From positions 1 to 7,617 of the forward strand of contig PWGY01000242.1 in NCBI GenBank assembly GCA_003554665.1: 7,617 bases of DNA, read 5' to 3'. This DNA comes from Bacteroidales bacterium. Its GTDB lineage: Bacteria > Bacteroidota > Bacteroidia > Bacteroidales > UBA7960. Below the pieces are notes generated by a model. It was not told where the DNA came from and did no database searches. It saw nothing but the letters and a program-made list of their open reading frames with translations. The translations under genes and the position numbers were made by a program. This document shows positions 1-6,500 of the stretch, piece by piece (position 1 is the first letter of the stretch; each line of letters begins with the position of its first letter).

Positions 1-42
1 ACATACTTGACTGCTGAAATGGTGCATTATATACACTCCTGA
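1..42 (+). CDS. possible C-terminal tail of an upstream gene (partial)
   Basis: Reading from base 1, thirteen codons (TYLTAEMVHYIHS) are open and end in TGA at 40-42. The stretch is followed by a pyrimidine-rich patch (TCCTTTTATCT, about 45-55) that could act as an archaeal transcription stop. The fragment is too short to identify, and an open run of this length is expected by chance, so this is only a possible end of a gene lying mostly outside the window. Confidence 0.25.
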   Translation, partial: TYLTAEMVHYIHS

Positions 43-72
43 ATCCTTTTATCTGCTGGAATTATCATATGC

Positions 73-91
73 TGGTATTATGGGAATACCA
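73..91. promoter_or_regulatory. perfect 7-bp dyad upstream of the polymerase promoter (possible operator)
   Basis: TGGTATT at 73-79 and AATACCA at 85-91 are perfect inverted arms around a 5-base spacer (ATGGG). The dyad lies about 70 bases upstream of the TATA box of the polymerase gene, where archaeal activators or repressors often bind. The left arm overlaps the second copy of an 11-base near-direct repeat (GCTGGAATTAT at 55-65, GCTGGTATTAT at 71-81). A second, shorter dyad, CACTA-AA-TAGTG, lies at 117-128. A regulatory role is inferred only from position and symmetry. Confidence 0.35.
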
Positions 92-153
92 TAGGGATAC
101 TTTGTGTGTATAAAACCACTAAATAGTGATAACATACTACCAAACAGTGAAAT

Positions 154-190
154 AAAACATTTATAAATCATTTATGTCATTAGTATTGGA
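154..190 (+). promoter_or_regulatory. archaeal BRE/TATA promoter of the polymerase unit
   Basis: TTTATAAAT at 160-168 is a good archaeal TATA box, preceded by an A-rich BRE-like stretch at 154-159. Transcription starting about 26 bases after the box centre would begin at about 190, directly at the ATG at 191, so the mRNA would be leaderless or nearly so. No Shine-Dalgarno sequence lies before this ATG, which fits. CATTTAT occurs twice 11 bases apart (158-164 and 169-175), so the second copy could be an alternative box. Confidence 0.7.
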
Positions 191-2026
191 ATGTCTAATG
201 ATTATCTATTCCCACTAAGAAAGAAGCCTAAAATACAGAAGTTTGCATCTTTTGATGTGGAGACTCAGAATATTACTAACGACTTCTACATGGTGGGTGT
301 TTATCATGATTCTAGGTATGAGGCTTTTTATGATGTGGATTCTTTTTATGATTATATCAAAACAAGGCTTAAAGGGTACTGGATTACAGCCACTAATCTA
401 GGGTTTGATATAACGGCATGCTTCTATAATACTAAATATTGGAAAGAGTTTGTCACAATATCTAATGGAGGTTTCATGCTCATGGCTAAGAATGATACTC
501 TTGATATTCAGTTTATTGATACTCTGAATTATCATAAGGCATCAGTAAAACAGCTTGGTGAGATTCTGGGTGATTATAAGCTTGAAGCTCCATCTTTTCT
601 TGGTCAACGACAGCCTGAGAATCCTATAGAAGAAGCAGAGCTTAGAGAGTATAATAGACAGGACTGTGTTATATCGCATGATTTCATGGTATGGTTTCAG
701 GATGTTATTAATAAGATTGGTGGAGAGCTTAAGATTACTATAGCTTCCACGTCTATGGATGTGTTTAAGCGTAAATTCCTTGACAGAGTACTTGTAAAAG
801 AGGATAGGATCATGCAGAAAAGAGGTCTAAAGACTAATCTTAAGGATAAGATTTTCAATGCGTATTATGGTGGAAGAACAGAAGTCCTGCAAAGAGGATA
901 TTTCGAGAATCTTAACTATTACGATTTCAATTCTATATATCCTAGCGTTATGACTCAAGGTCTACCATTACCCAACTCTGTACAGTATAAAGAGAATGGG
1001 TGTATTTGGTCTATTAAGAACAGGCATGGAGTATCAAAGGTCACGATAGAACATATTACTGATGAGCTTCCTTTATTACCTTATAGACATAATAAAAGGC
1101 TCATGTTTCCTACTGGAAAGATGACAGGATGGTGGACGCATATTGAGATTAGAGAGGCTATAAAAAACGGGTATGTCTTGACAAAAGTACACGAGACCAT
1201 ATCTTATTCTTTGACATTCTTTCCTTTCGATAAGTATATCAATATTCTGTATGATAAGAGGAATAAGGCTAAAAAGAACGGCTCTTCAGAACAGCTTATA
1301 TACAAGATATTAATGAATTCTTTGTACGGGAAATTCGGCGAGCGTAAGCATAATGTGATGCAATACTTTGACAAGTTCAATATGAGCGATAAGGAGTATA
1401 AAAAGATAAAAGAGACTGCAGGAGCAAGAAGTGTTACCATGGACGAGAATGGGAAAGGATACTTCACTTATGACGAGGAGTGTAACTCTTCGCACGTATT
1501 ACCAATACTGCCTGTGTATATAACAGCATTGGCAAGGATTAAGCTATGGAAAACTGCACGTCTTGTAGACCCTGTATATATGGATACAGACTCAATAGTG
1601 ACCAAGTCTATACTCCCATCATCCAAGAATCTCGGAGAACTCGAGCGTGAGTACAGGATTGATAAGGGAGTATTCATCAAGCCTAAGATGTACTGGTTTG
1701 AGGATGATGGTAAAAATATTGTGAAGATGAAAGGAGTACCGAAATCTACAATAGACCAGTTTAATCTTGTGTTGAAAGGAAAGAAAATAACATATAATAA
1801 GTTCGTGAAATTGAAAGAGTCAATACGCAGGAATCTCAAGGTTAATAGTGTAATAGAACAGAGTAAACTATTAGACCTTGAAGATATAAAAAGAGAATGG
1901 GCTGGAGAGTTCACACTCCATGCTCAACGGAGTAAACCAAGGAGGATACAAGATGACATACAAGATAAGGAAATCAGGAACGAGAACGAGCAAAGCGTTC
2001 TACTCGAAAACAGCATTACCGCGTGA
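191..2026 (+). CDS. polB: family B DNA polymerase, protein-primed type, with 3'-5' exonuclease
   Basis: This gene encodes a replicative DNA polymerase of 611 aa, near the 572 aa of phi29 DNA polymerase. The exonuclease motifs are intact: Exo I FDVET (D22, E24), Exo II NLGFD (D73) and Exo III YNRQD (Y154, D158). The linker motif YYGGR (225-229) follows. The polymerase motifs are also intact: A DFNSIYPS (D245), B KILMNSLYG (K372), C YMDTDS (D465, D467) and a KMKG patch (512-515). Motifs A-B are 127 residues apart and B-C 93. These wide gaps leave room for the TPR1 and TPR2 insertions of protein-primed enzymes and suit the DNA_pol_B_2 group rather than cellular archaeal PolB. The start at 191 fits the leaderless promoter. 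The last 74 bases overlap the next gene in another frame, and the lysine/arginine- and glutamate-rich C-terminal 30 residues may be shaped by that overlap. The enzyme would start synthesis from a terminal protein on a linear genome. Family certain; protein priming likely. Confidence 0.93.
   Translation: MSNDYLFPLRKKPKIQKFASFDVETQNITNDFYMVGVYHDSRYEAFYDVDSFYDYIKTRLKGYWITATNLGFDITACFYNTKYWKEFVTISNGGFMLMAKNDTLDIQFIDTLNYHKASVKQLGEILGDYKLEAPSFLGQRQPENPIEEAELREYNRQDCVISHDFMVWFQDVINKIGGELKITIASTSMDVFKRKFLDRVLVKEDRIMQKRGLKTNLKDKIFNAYYGGRTEVLQRGYFENLNYYDFNSIYPSVMTQGLPLPNSVQYKENGCIWSIKNRHGVSKVTIEHITDELPLLPYRHNKRLMFPTGKMTGWWTHIEIREAIKNGYVLTKVHETISYSLTFFPFDKYINILYDKRNKAKKNGSSEQLIYKILMNSLYGKFGERKHNVMQYFDKFNMSDKEYKKIKETAGARSVTMDENGKGYFTYDEECNSSHVLPILPVYITALARIKLWKTARLVDPVYMDTDSIVTKSILPSSKNLGELEREYRIDKGVFIKPKMYWFEDDGKNIVKMKGVPKSTIDQFNLVLKGKKITYNKFVKLKESIRRNLKVNSVIEQSKLLDLEDIKREWAGEFTLHAQRSKPRRIQDDIQDKEIRNENEQSVLLENSITA
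1941..1945 (+). promoter_or_regulatory. Shine-Dalgarno site that fixes the start at 1953
   Basis: GGAGG lies 7 bases before the ATG at 1953. The earlier in-frame ATG at 1920 has no such site, so 1953 is preferred and the protein is 11 residues shorter than the longest possible reading. Confidence 0.8.
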
Positions 2027-2486
2027 GGGTTCGTTCATTGGGATGTTCTATATTAAGAGTAGATTCGGTGAGAGTACAGGAATAGGCAGGACACAAGTAT
2101 TACGTGTTACTACCAATATTAAAGAGCTTATCGAACGTGCAAAGATTCAGGCTGTGTTCAAACATCTTAATGATGAGCTTGGAGACCCTAAAAGTGATAC
2201 TCCAGGATGGCAAAGGTTCTATAATGATTCTGATAAGGTTGTTCAGGACTCCAAACGTGTGAAGAATCTGTCTGATGATGTTGGTGATGATATAGAGGTT
2301 AAGCTTATCGATTATATATTCGAGTATCCGAAGTTTGGGTCTAGAATCAAATATAAGACTATTAACGTGAAAGGGAAGAGGTATATACAAACGTTCAGAA
2401 GGTCTGGTAATAGGTATGTGTTCGATGAGAGATTCAAAATATCAGGACGTGCTAAGAATACAAGGAGGATGGTGCAAGATGTGTAA
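1953..2486 (+). CDS. basic 177-aa protein overlapping polB; candidate terminal protein
   Basis: The protein starts MTYKIRKSGTRTSK and shows no family I recognise. It is rich in Lys and Arg, especially in the first 15 residues and the last 60, which fits nucleic-acid binding. It has no membrane segment, signal peptide or cysteine, so it is probably cytoplasmic. The C-terminal part reads like beta strands with alternating basic and aromatic residues (GKRYIQTFRR, NRYVFDERF). Its first 74 bases lie inside the end of polB in another frame, so the two are co-transcribed and probably translationally linked. In many protein-primed replicons (phi29, for example) the terminal-protein gene lies next to the polymerase gene, and such proteins are small, basic and poorly conserved; this is the best candidate in the window. 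A single-stranded DNA-binding protein or transcription regulator is an alternative. The gene is very likely real; its function is inference. Confidence 0.8.
   Translation: MTYKIRKSGTRTSKAFYSKTALPREGSFIGMFYIKSRFGESTGIGRTQVLRVTTNIKELIERAKIQAVFKHLNDELGDPKSDTPGWQRFYNDSDKVVQDSKRVKNLSDDVGDDIEVKLIDYIFEYPKFGSRIKYKTINVKGKRYIQTFRRSGNRYVFDERFKISGRAKNTRRMVQDV
2464..2468 (+). promoter_or_regulatory. Shine-Dalgarno site of the zinc-ribbon gene
   Basis: GGAGG ends 10 bases before the ATG at 2479. The surrounding CAAGGAGGAT is identical to the bases around the site at 1941-1945, and both are followed by CAAGATG. Confidence 0.7.
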
Positions 2487-2592
2487 TTATAAGAGGGTTA
2501 AACCCAGTAGGTGTAGACATTGTGGGAGTAAGAGTATGGCGTACAACGATAGACAACAGCTATTCTGTATTATATGTGGTGGTAATCTATGA
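2479..2592 (+). CDS. 37-aa zinc-ribbon protein
   Basis: This very small gene encodes 37 residues with two cysteine knuckles, CRHCG (C12, C15) and CIICGG (C30, C33), 14 residues apart. That is the layout of a complete zinc ribbon of the kind seen in TFIIB-like, RNA polymerase subunit and ribosomal zinc-ribbon proteins. It should bind one zinc ion and act in the cytoplasm, possibly by contacting nucleic acid or the transcription machinery. A good GGAGG site precedes it. Its first 8 bases overlap the end of the 177-aa gene, and its TGA overlaps the next ATG as ATGA, so it sits in a coupled operon. Free-standing mini zinc ribbons are frequent in archaeal viruses. The fold is well supported; the target is unknown. 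Confidence 0.82.
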   Translation: MCNYKRVKPSRCRHCGSKSMAYNDRQQLFCIICGGNL

Positions 2593-2816
2593 TGAATATA
2601 ATAATAGGATTAACTTTTATCCTTTATTCCATGAATTTCAATATATTCATGATGGTACAGAAGGACTGGTTAACGTGCTCAAAACATCCGTTTTTGAACA
2701 TGCTCAACCATTATCATATTGATGTGTACAAGTTCATGAATATATACCAGAGTATAATGTATAAGTCTACTTTTGTATTCATGATAATAGGTGTTATGGT
2801 AATAATAAGAGGCTAA
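2589..2816 (+). CDS. small membrane protein, 75 aa, methionine-rich
   Basis: The protein has a hydrophobic segment at each end (about residues 3-22 and 59-74) and a polar middle with several His, Lys and Tyr residues, so it probably spans the membrane twice. Ten of its 75 residues are Met. No family is recognised. The start overlaps the zinc-ribbon stop as ATGA, with a weak GGTGGT ribosome site at 2578-2583, pointing to translational coupling. An alternative start is the adjacent ATG at 2592. Small two-helix membrane proteins of unknown role are common in spindle-shaped viruses. It could be a minor virion or host-membrane protein. Confidence 0.68.
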   Translation: MMNIIIGLTFILYSMNFNIFMMVQKDWLTCSKHPFLNMLNHYHIDVYKFMNIYQSIMYKSTFVFMIIGVMVIIRG

Positions 2817-2817
2817 A

Positions 2818-3018
2818 ATGGACAGAGAAGATTATATAATAATAGGAGTCCTAATATTATTAATAGTGATGATCTATATCACAGTAAATAATATTATAGA
2901 GATAAATAATGAGATTAAACGTATAAGACAGCCTGATAAGATTGATTGTGATGTAAACAATATATGTGAAGTAATAGAAGAATTGGACAATGTGACTGAT
3001 ATGGATGCGATATTATGA
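2818..3018 (+). CDS. small single-span membrane protein, 66 aa, with acidic tail
   Basis: After a short charged N-terminus (MDRED) comes one strong membrane segment (about residues 6-23), then a short Ile/Asn/Glu helix with heptad-like spacing (26-37), and an acidic tail (51-63). Two cysteines (C44, C50) lie in the tail. GAGG at 2809-2812 is 5 bases before the ATG, and one base separates it from the preceding stop. The pattern suggests an anchored protein with a soluble tail that may pair through its helix. No family is recognised. Confidence 0.72.
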   Translation: MDREDYIIIGVLILLIVMIYITVNNIIEINNEIKRIRQPDKIDCDVNNICEVIEELDNVTDMDAIL

Positions 3019-3278
3019 TAAGATTATTATTGCCTAATATATGCTATTATAAGTATGAGGATGTGTACTATGATGATGTTGTACTAATACCTAAAAAGAT
3101 TCGTAAAGAGTTAACGTTATGGTTTGATATTTCTTTTTATTCTTATATTTATATGATAATATTAAGCTTCTTTAGTAATCATTCATTAATGGATGCATAT
3201 TATTGGCTCTTTATAATGAATTCTGTTTTCTGGATTTCGGCTATATCAGGCATTTATTTATTCCGTAATACCGAATAA
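3015..3278 (+). CDS. small two-span membrane protein, 87 aa
   Basis: The N-terminal 34 residues are soluble, with Tyr and Asp clusters (YKYEDVYYDD) and a basic patch (KKIRKE, 27-32). Two aromatic-rich hydrophobic segments follow (about 35-53 and 62-83), joined by a short loop. The start codon overlaps the preceding stop as ATGA and no strong ribosome site is visible, so translation is probably coupled. It is the last gene of the polymerase unit; the next gene has its own promoter. No family is recognised. A membrane-remodelling or minor virion role is possible, but nothing in the sequence proves it. Confidence 0.72.
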   Translation: MIRLLLPNICYYKYEDVYYDDVVLIPKKIRKELTLWFDISFYSYIYMIILSFFSNHSLMDAYYWLFIMNSVFWISAISGIYLFRNTE

Positions 3279-3280
3279 TA

Positions 3281-3319
3281 GAAAAATTTATATAATAGTA
3301 TTACCTTATAGTTACTACA
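3281..3319 (+). promoter_or_regulatory. strong archaeal BRE/TATA promoter of the capsid candidate
   Basis: GAAAAA (3281-3286) followed by TTTATATAA (3287-3295) is a near-ideal BRE plus TATA box. A start about 26 bases after the box centre falls at 3316-3319, just before the ATG at 3320, so the message is essentially leaderless. It is the best promoter in the window, as expected for an abundant virion protein. Confidence 0.82.
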
Positions 3320-3535
3320 ATGGTAGAAATGAAATCAACTTTATTGAAGATGATTTCTGCAGTTATTGTGCCTATAGTGGGTGTTCCACTATACCAAGTC
3401 GGTTATGACCAAATGAATGCTACATTCACCGGTGATAATGCTTGGGCTGTTACAATATACAGTGTTTTGTATATTCTAACTTTCGCACTTGTACCTGTAG
3501 GATTAGTCTACTCCATTTTCAAGGATTTTAATTAA
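3320..3535 (+). CDS. candidate major capsid protein of a spindle-shaped virus (VP1/VP3-like)
   Basis: The 71-residue protein has two hydrophobic helices (about 7-25 and 44-65) joined by a short polar turn, and ends in a charged tail (FKDFN). This is the hairpin layout of the capsid proteins of fuselloviruses and other spindle-shaped viruses. From memory, the second helix (YILTFALVPVGLVYSIFKD, 51-69) resembles the C-terminus of SSV1 VP1, including the central V-P step and the closing Y-x-x-[FY]-K-D. Such proteins form the lipid-containing shell as subunits embedded in membrane. Two facts of context support this: it has its own strong promoter, and a large fibre-like protein lies just downstream, as in fuselloviruses. 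VP1 of SSV1 is cleaved from a longer precursor, while this one would be made nearly at mature size. An unrelated small membrane protein remains possible. Confidence 0.66.
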   Translation: MVEMKSTLLKMISAVIVPIVGVPLYQVGYDQMNATFTGDNAWAVTIYSVLYILTFALVPVGLVYSIFKDFN

Positions 3536-3556
3536 TTCTAGAATGTGGATATTGGT

Positions 3557-3578
3557 CTGGAGAACAAAGATTCTCCAG
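3557..3578 (+). promoter_or_regulatory. perfect 8-bp hairpin between capsid and fibre genes
   Basis: CTGGAGAA (3557-3564) and TTCTCCAG (3571-3578) form a perfect stem around the 6-base loop CAAAGA. It lies in the 56-base gap between the capsid candidate and the fibre gene. No run of T follows, so it is not a typical terminator. The 5' arm contains GGAG, the only Shine-Dalgarno-like bases before the next gene, but they are 29 bases from its ATG and would be paired. It may tune expression or protect or process the mRNA, giving many capsid but few fibre proteins. Role inferred. Confidence 0.5.
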
Positions 3579-3591
3579 TGTCATACTCAAA

Positions 3592-6500
3592 ATGTCAAGA
3601 CTTAATATAATACTGGTTGTAGGATTATTATTGTTATCTCTTAGCTCTTTTGCTGAAGAATTGTCAATAAAAGAGCCTATTGATTATTCTATATCACTAA
3701 ACAAAGACAGAGACTCTGAGCCTGCATCAATAACAGAGTATAATGAAAGAGTTTATGATTCTAAATCTTTAGAGACTGTTAAATATATAGACACTAAGAT
3801 TGAATCTGCAAAGTCTAAGATTGAACTTCAAAACGTAAGAGTCGAGAGAGATATACCAGAAGTTAAGATTCAAGATGGTAAATCAAGATTGAAAGGTTCA
3901 GATATAATAACCATTAACGATATTGAGCTTGATTTGGGTATTATAACGCTTGAAAAGTATTATATTGGTTCTAATGTTTCATTATTGTATTCTAAGGATG
4001 GGATTGATTACGAATTAAGCGATATAAACTTTATGCAAAATTCAACACATCTATGGTTTAATACTACTCATTTCTCATCGTTCACTACCACTATGCCCGA
4101 TATTAAGGTATGGACTGACGGGCATTATGCTAATTTAGCCATAGACCTTGCCGATTTCGCCACTATAACATCAGGGCATACATCTTTCGTTACTCATATA
4201 ATAACCGATGGGGTGTCATCCGGAAATACAGGGTATGTTGATAGTGTTTTTTGTAGGATTATTAATGATGGCACTAATGATGTGGGCGAGATTTGTGCTT
4301 TAGAGGGTAATATTTTTCAATTTTATAGTACAATAACCTCAGGAAATTTTCTTGATAGTACCTCAGGGGCTAGGTTTAGCATACTTGACGCTTTCGATAA
4401 TGTTGACGCATCATCTAATCAGCTTGATATAATATATCAGAAATCGTTTGAAGATCCAGACGTTAACCGGTTTGACGTTGATAATATAGTATCAGGTAGT
4501 GTTCGGCTTAGAGGTAGGGTATATTTTAACGATGTTGCATATATACTACCTTATTATGAGAATGATGGTGTTTGGGGTTTTGATAGTACTGGAAACCATC
4601 TTGATGCACAATTCTATTATAGAAAACAAGGTACATCAATATGGAACGTAGAAGATTTCGGCATAATAAACTCCGGTACTATATTTTCAAAAACTATAAC
4701 AGGTCTTGATGATGATAGCACTTATGAGTATTATGTGAGATTCTACTATTTCAATCCTGAGGATAATTTCGAGGTTTTCAAAGATTCTACTACAGGAACT
4801 TTTGAAACTTATACAGAGCCAGTACCAACACCATCAGTCCAGACATTATCACCCTCATCAATAACAGACACTACGGCAACACTGAGAGGTGTTGCAGACT
4901 TTGACGGTTATACTGGTACTGTTACCGGTCTATTATGTTATAGAGAGACTGGTGTTGGCGAATTCGCTTGTGATGCAGGACAGACAATAAGCGATGGAAC
5001 TACTTTCACAAGAGAGCTTACAGGCTTGACCGCTGATACCGAGTATGAGTATGTTGCATCCATAACCTGGGATTCTGAGAGTGATACGGGTAGTGTAGTA
5101 TCTTTCACTACTAACGCTGAAGCAGGTGAAACAGGTCTATTAGCAGATTTAGTCTCATACTATAAACTTGACGAGAATACAGGCACTACTGCTGAAGATA
5201 GCCATGGTTCTAATGATGGAACTATAACTTCTGCGACTTGGACAACGGGTAAAATTAATTCTGGACTTGATTTTGGGACAGAAGCACAATTAAGATATGT
5301 AGATATAGGCACAACAAGTAAAGATATAGGAAACCATCTTGATACTCTCGGAATTTCTTTTTGGATGTCGAGCACTTATACAGGTTCAAACAGGGCTCAG
5401 ATTATGGGAAATATTAATGACGCTAATACAGGATTAATTATACAAGTTTATTTAATGGACAGTGAACTTATAATATACAGCAGAGACGATGGTGGAGATA
5501 GACTTCAATATAATTTTGATGTTTCCAGCTTTTTGGATGGTGATTTTCATCATTTTGTTATAAATTATAAATGGGCTAGTAACGAAATTGAGCTCTATAT
5601 TAATAATGAGGAACAAACAGGAAATGCTCACCATACAGAATCTCCAACATTAACAACCGATTTCGATTATAATTTGGTCATAGGAGCTCAGAATAACAGA
5701 GGAACAATACAAAATTCTTTCGACGGAAAACTTGACGAGATTGCTATACGAGAAACGAATTGGTTAGAAGACGAGATTAGCGAACTATGGAATAACGGCA
5801 ACGGACTAAGCTATGACAATTTTGATGCTGAACCAACACCAACTACCGAAACTTTAACAGTCACGAATAAAGCTTCAACATGGGCAGTATTATCACAAAT
5901 TCCAAGTTTCAACGATTATACTGAGAGTGTAGACCTGTTCTATCAGATTATAAAGAGTGATGATGCTATAGGCGACCCTACTACTTGGGACTGGGATGTT
6001 ATACCTAGCGATTATACAGGCTTCGGTACAGGCTTCACGGCTAGTGATAATACATTACACCAGATTAACATGACAAACCTTGAATATGATACCAAGTATT
6101 ATGTACAAGGAGCAGTATCCTGGGATGATGGAACGTTCTATTCTGAATATCAGACATTCACAACAGATACGCCAGTATTACCAGAAGTAGAGACTATCGG
6201 AGCTATAGTAGGAAGTACAGACTCTGTATTAAGAGGAAGAGTATTATCTCTTGGAGACTTCACTACAGTAGATGCTTATATAATACTTAATGGAACAGAA
6301 GTGTTCACTGTTACAACTTCAGACTTCGGTGTAGAGGATGGGATACAAGGACATACAGAGGACGGACTAGAACCACTGAGCGAGTATTGTTATATATTCG
6401 GAGCTTCTGTGTCTTGGACTGGAGAATCAGGATTCAACAACGTTAATATTCAAGGCAATGATGTATGCTTCAATACTACAGCCATAGGCGACCCTGTGAT

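Noticed and set aside
1468..1914. 148-codon open frame on the - strand inside polB
   Set aside because: It lies wholly antisense to the conserved palm and thumb of the polymerase, has no promoter or ribosome site of its own, and its protein looks like a mirror of the coding strand.
1920..1952. Earlier ATG for the 177-aa protein
   Set aside because: The GGAGG site at 1941-1945 lies after this ATG and 7 bases before the ATG at 1953, so the later start is preferred.
191..2026. Casposon polymerase as an alternative to a viral one
   Set aside because: Casposons also carry protein-primed PolB, but no Cas1 gene is visible here and the downstream genes look like virion genes. It is not fully excluded without the rest of the contig.
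2522..2722. 66-codon + strand frame starting with GTG
   Set aside because: It overlaps both the zinc-ribbon gene and the 75-aa membrane protein, lacks a good ribosome site, and the two coupled genes explain the region better.
3557..3578. Hairpin as a transcription terminator after the capsid gene
   Set aside because: No T-run follows the stem, and archaeal termination depends mainly on T-rich tracts, so it is kept as an mRNA element instead.
5160..5375. 71-codon - strand frame, and similar ones at 5452-5634 and 6981-7229
   Set aside because: All are antisense to the continuous fibre gene, whose domains are recognisable across these stretches.
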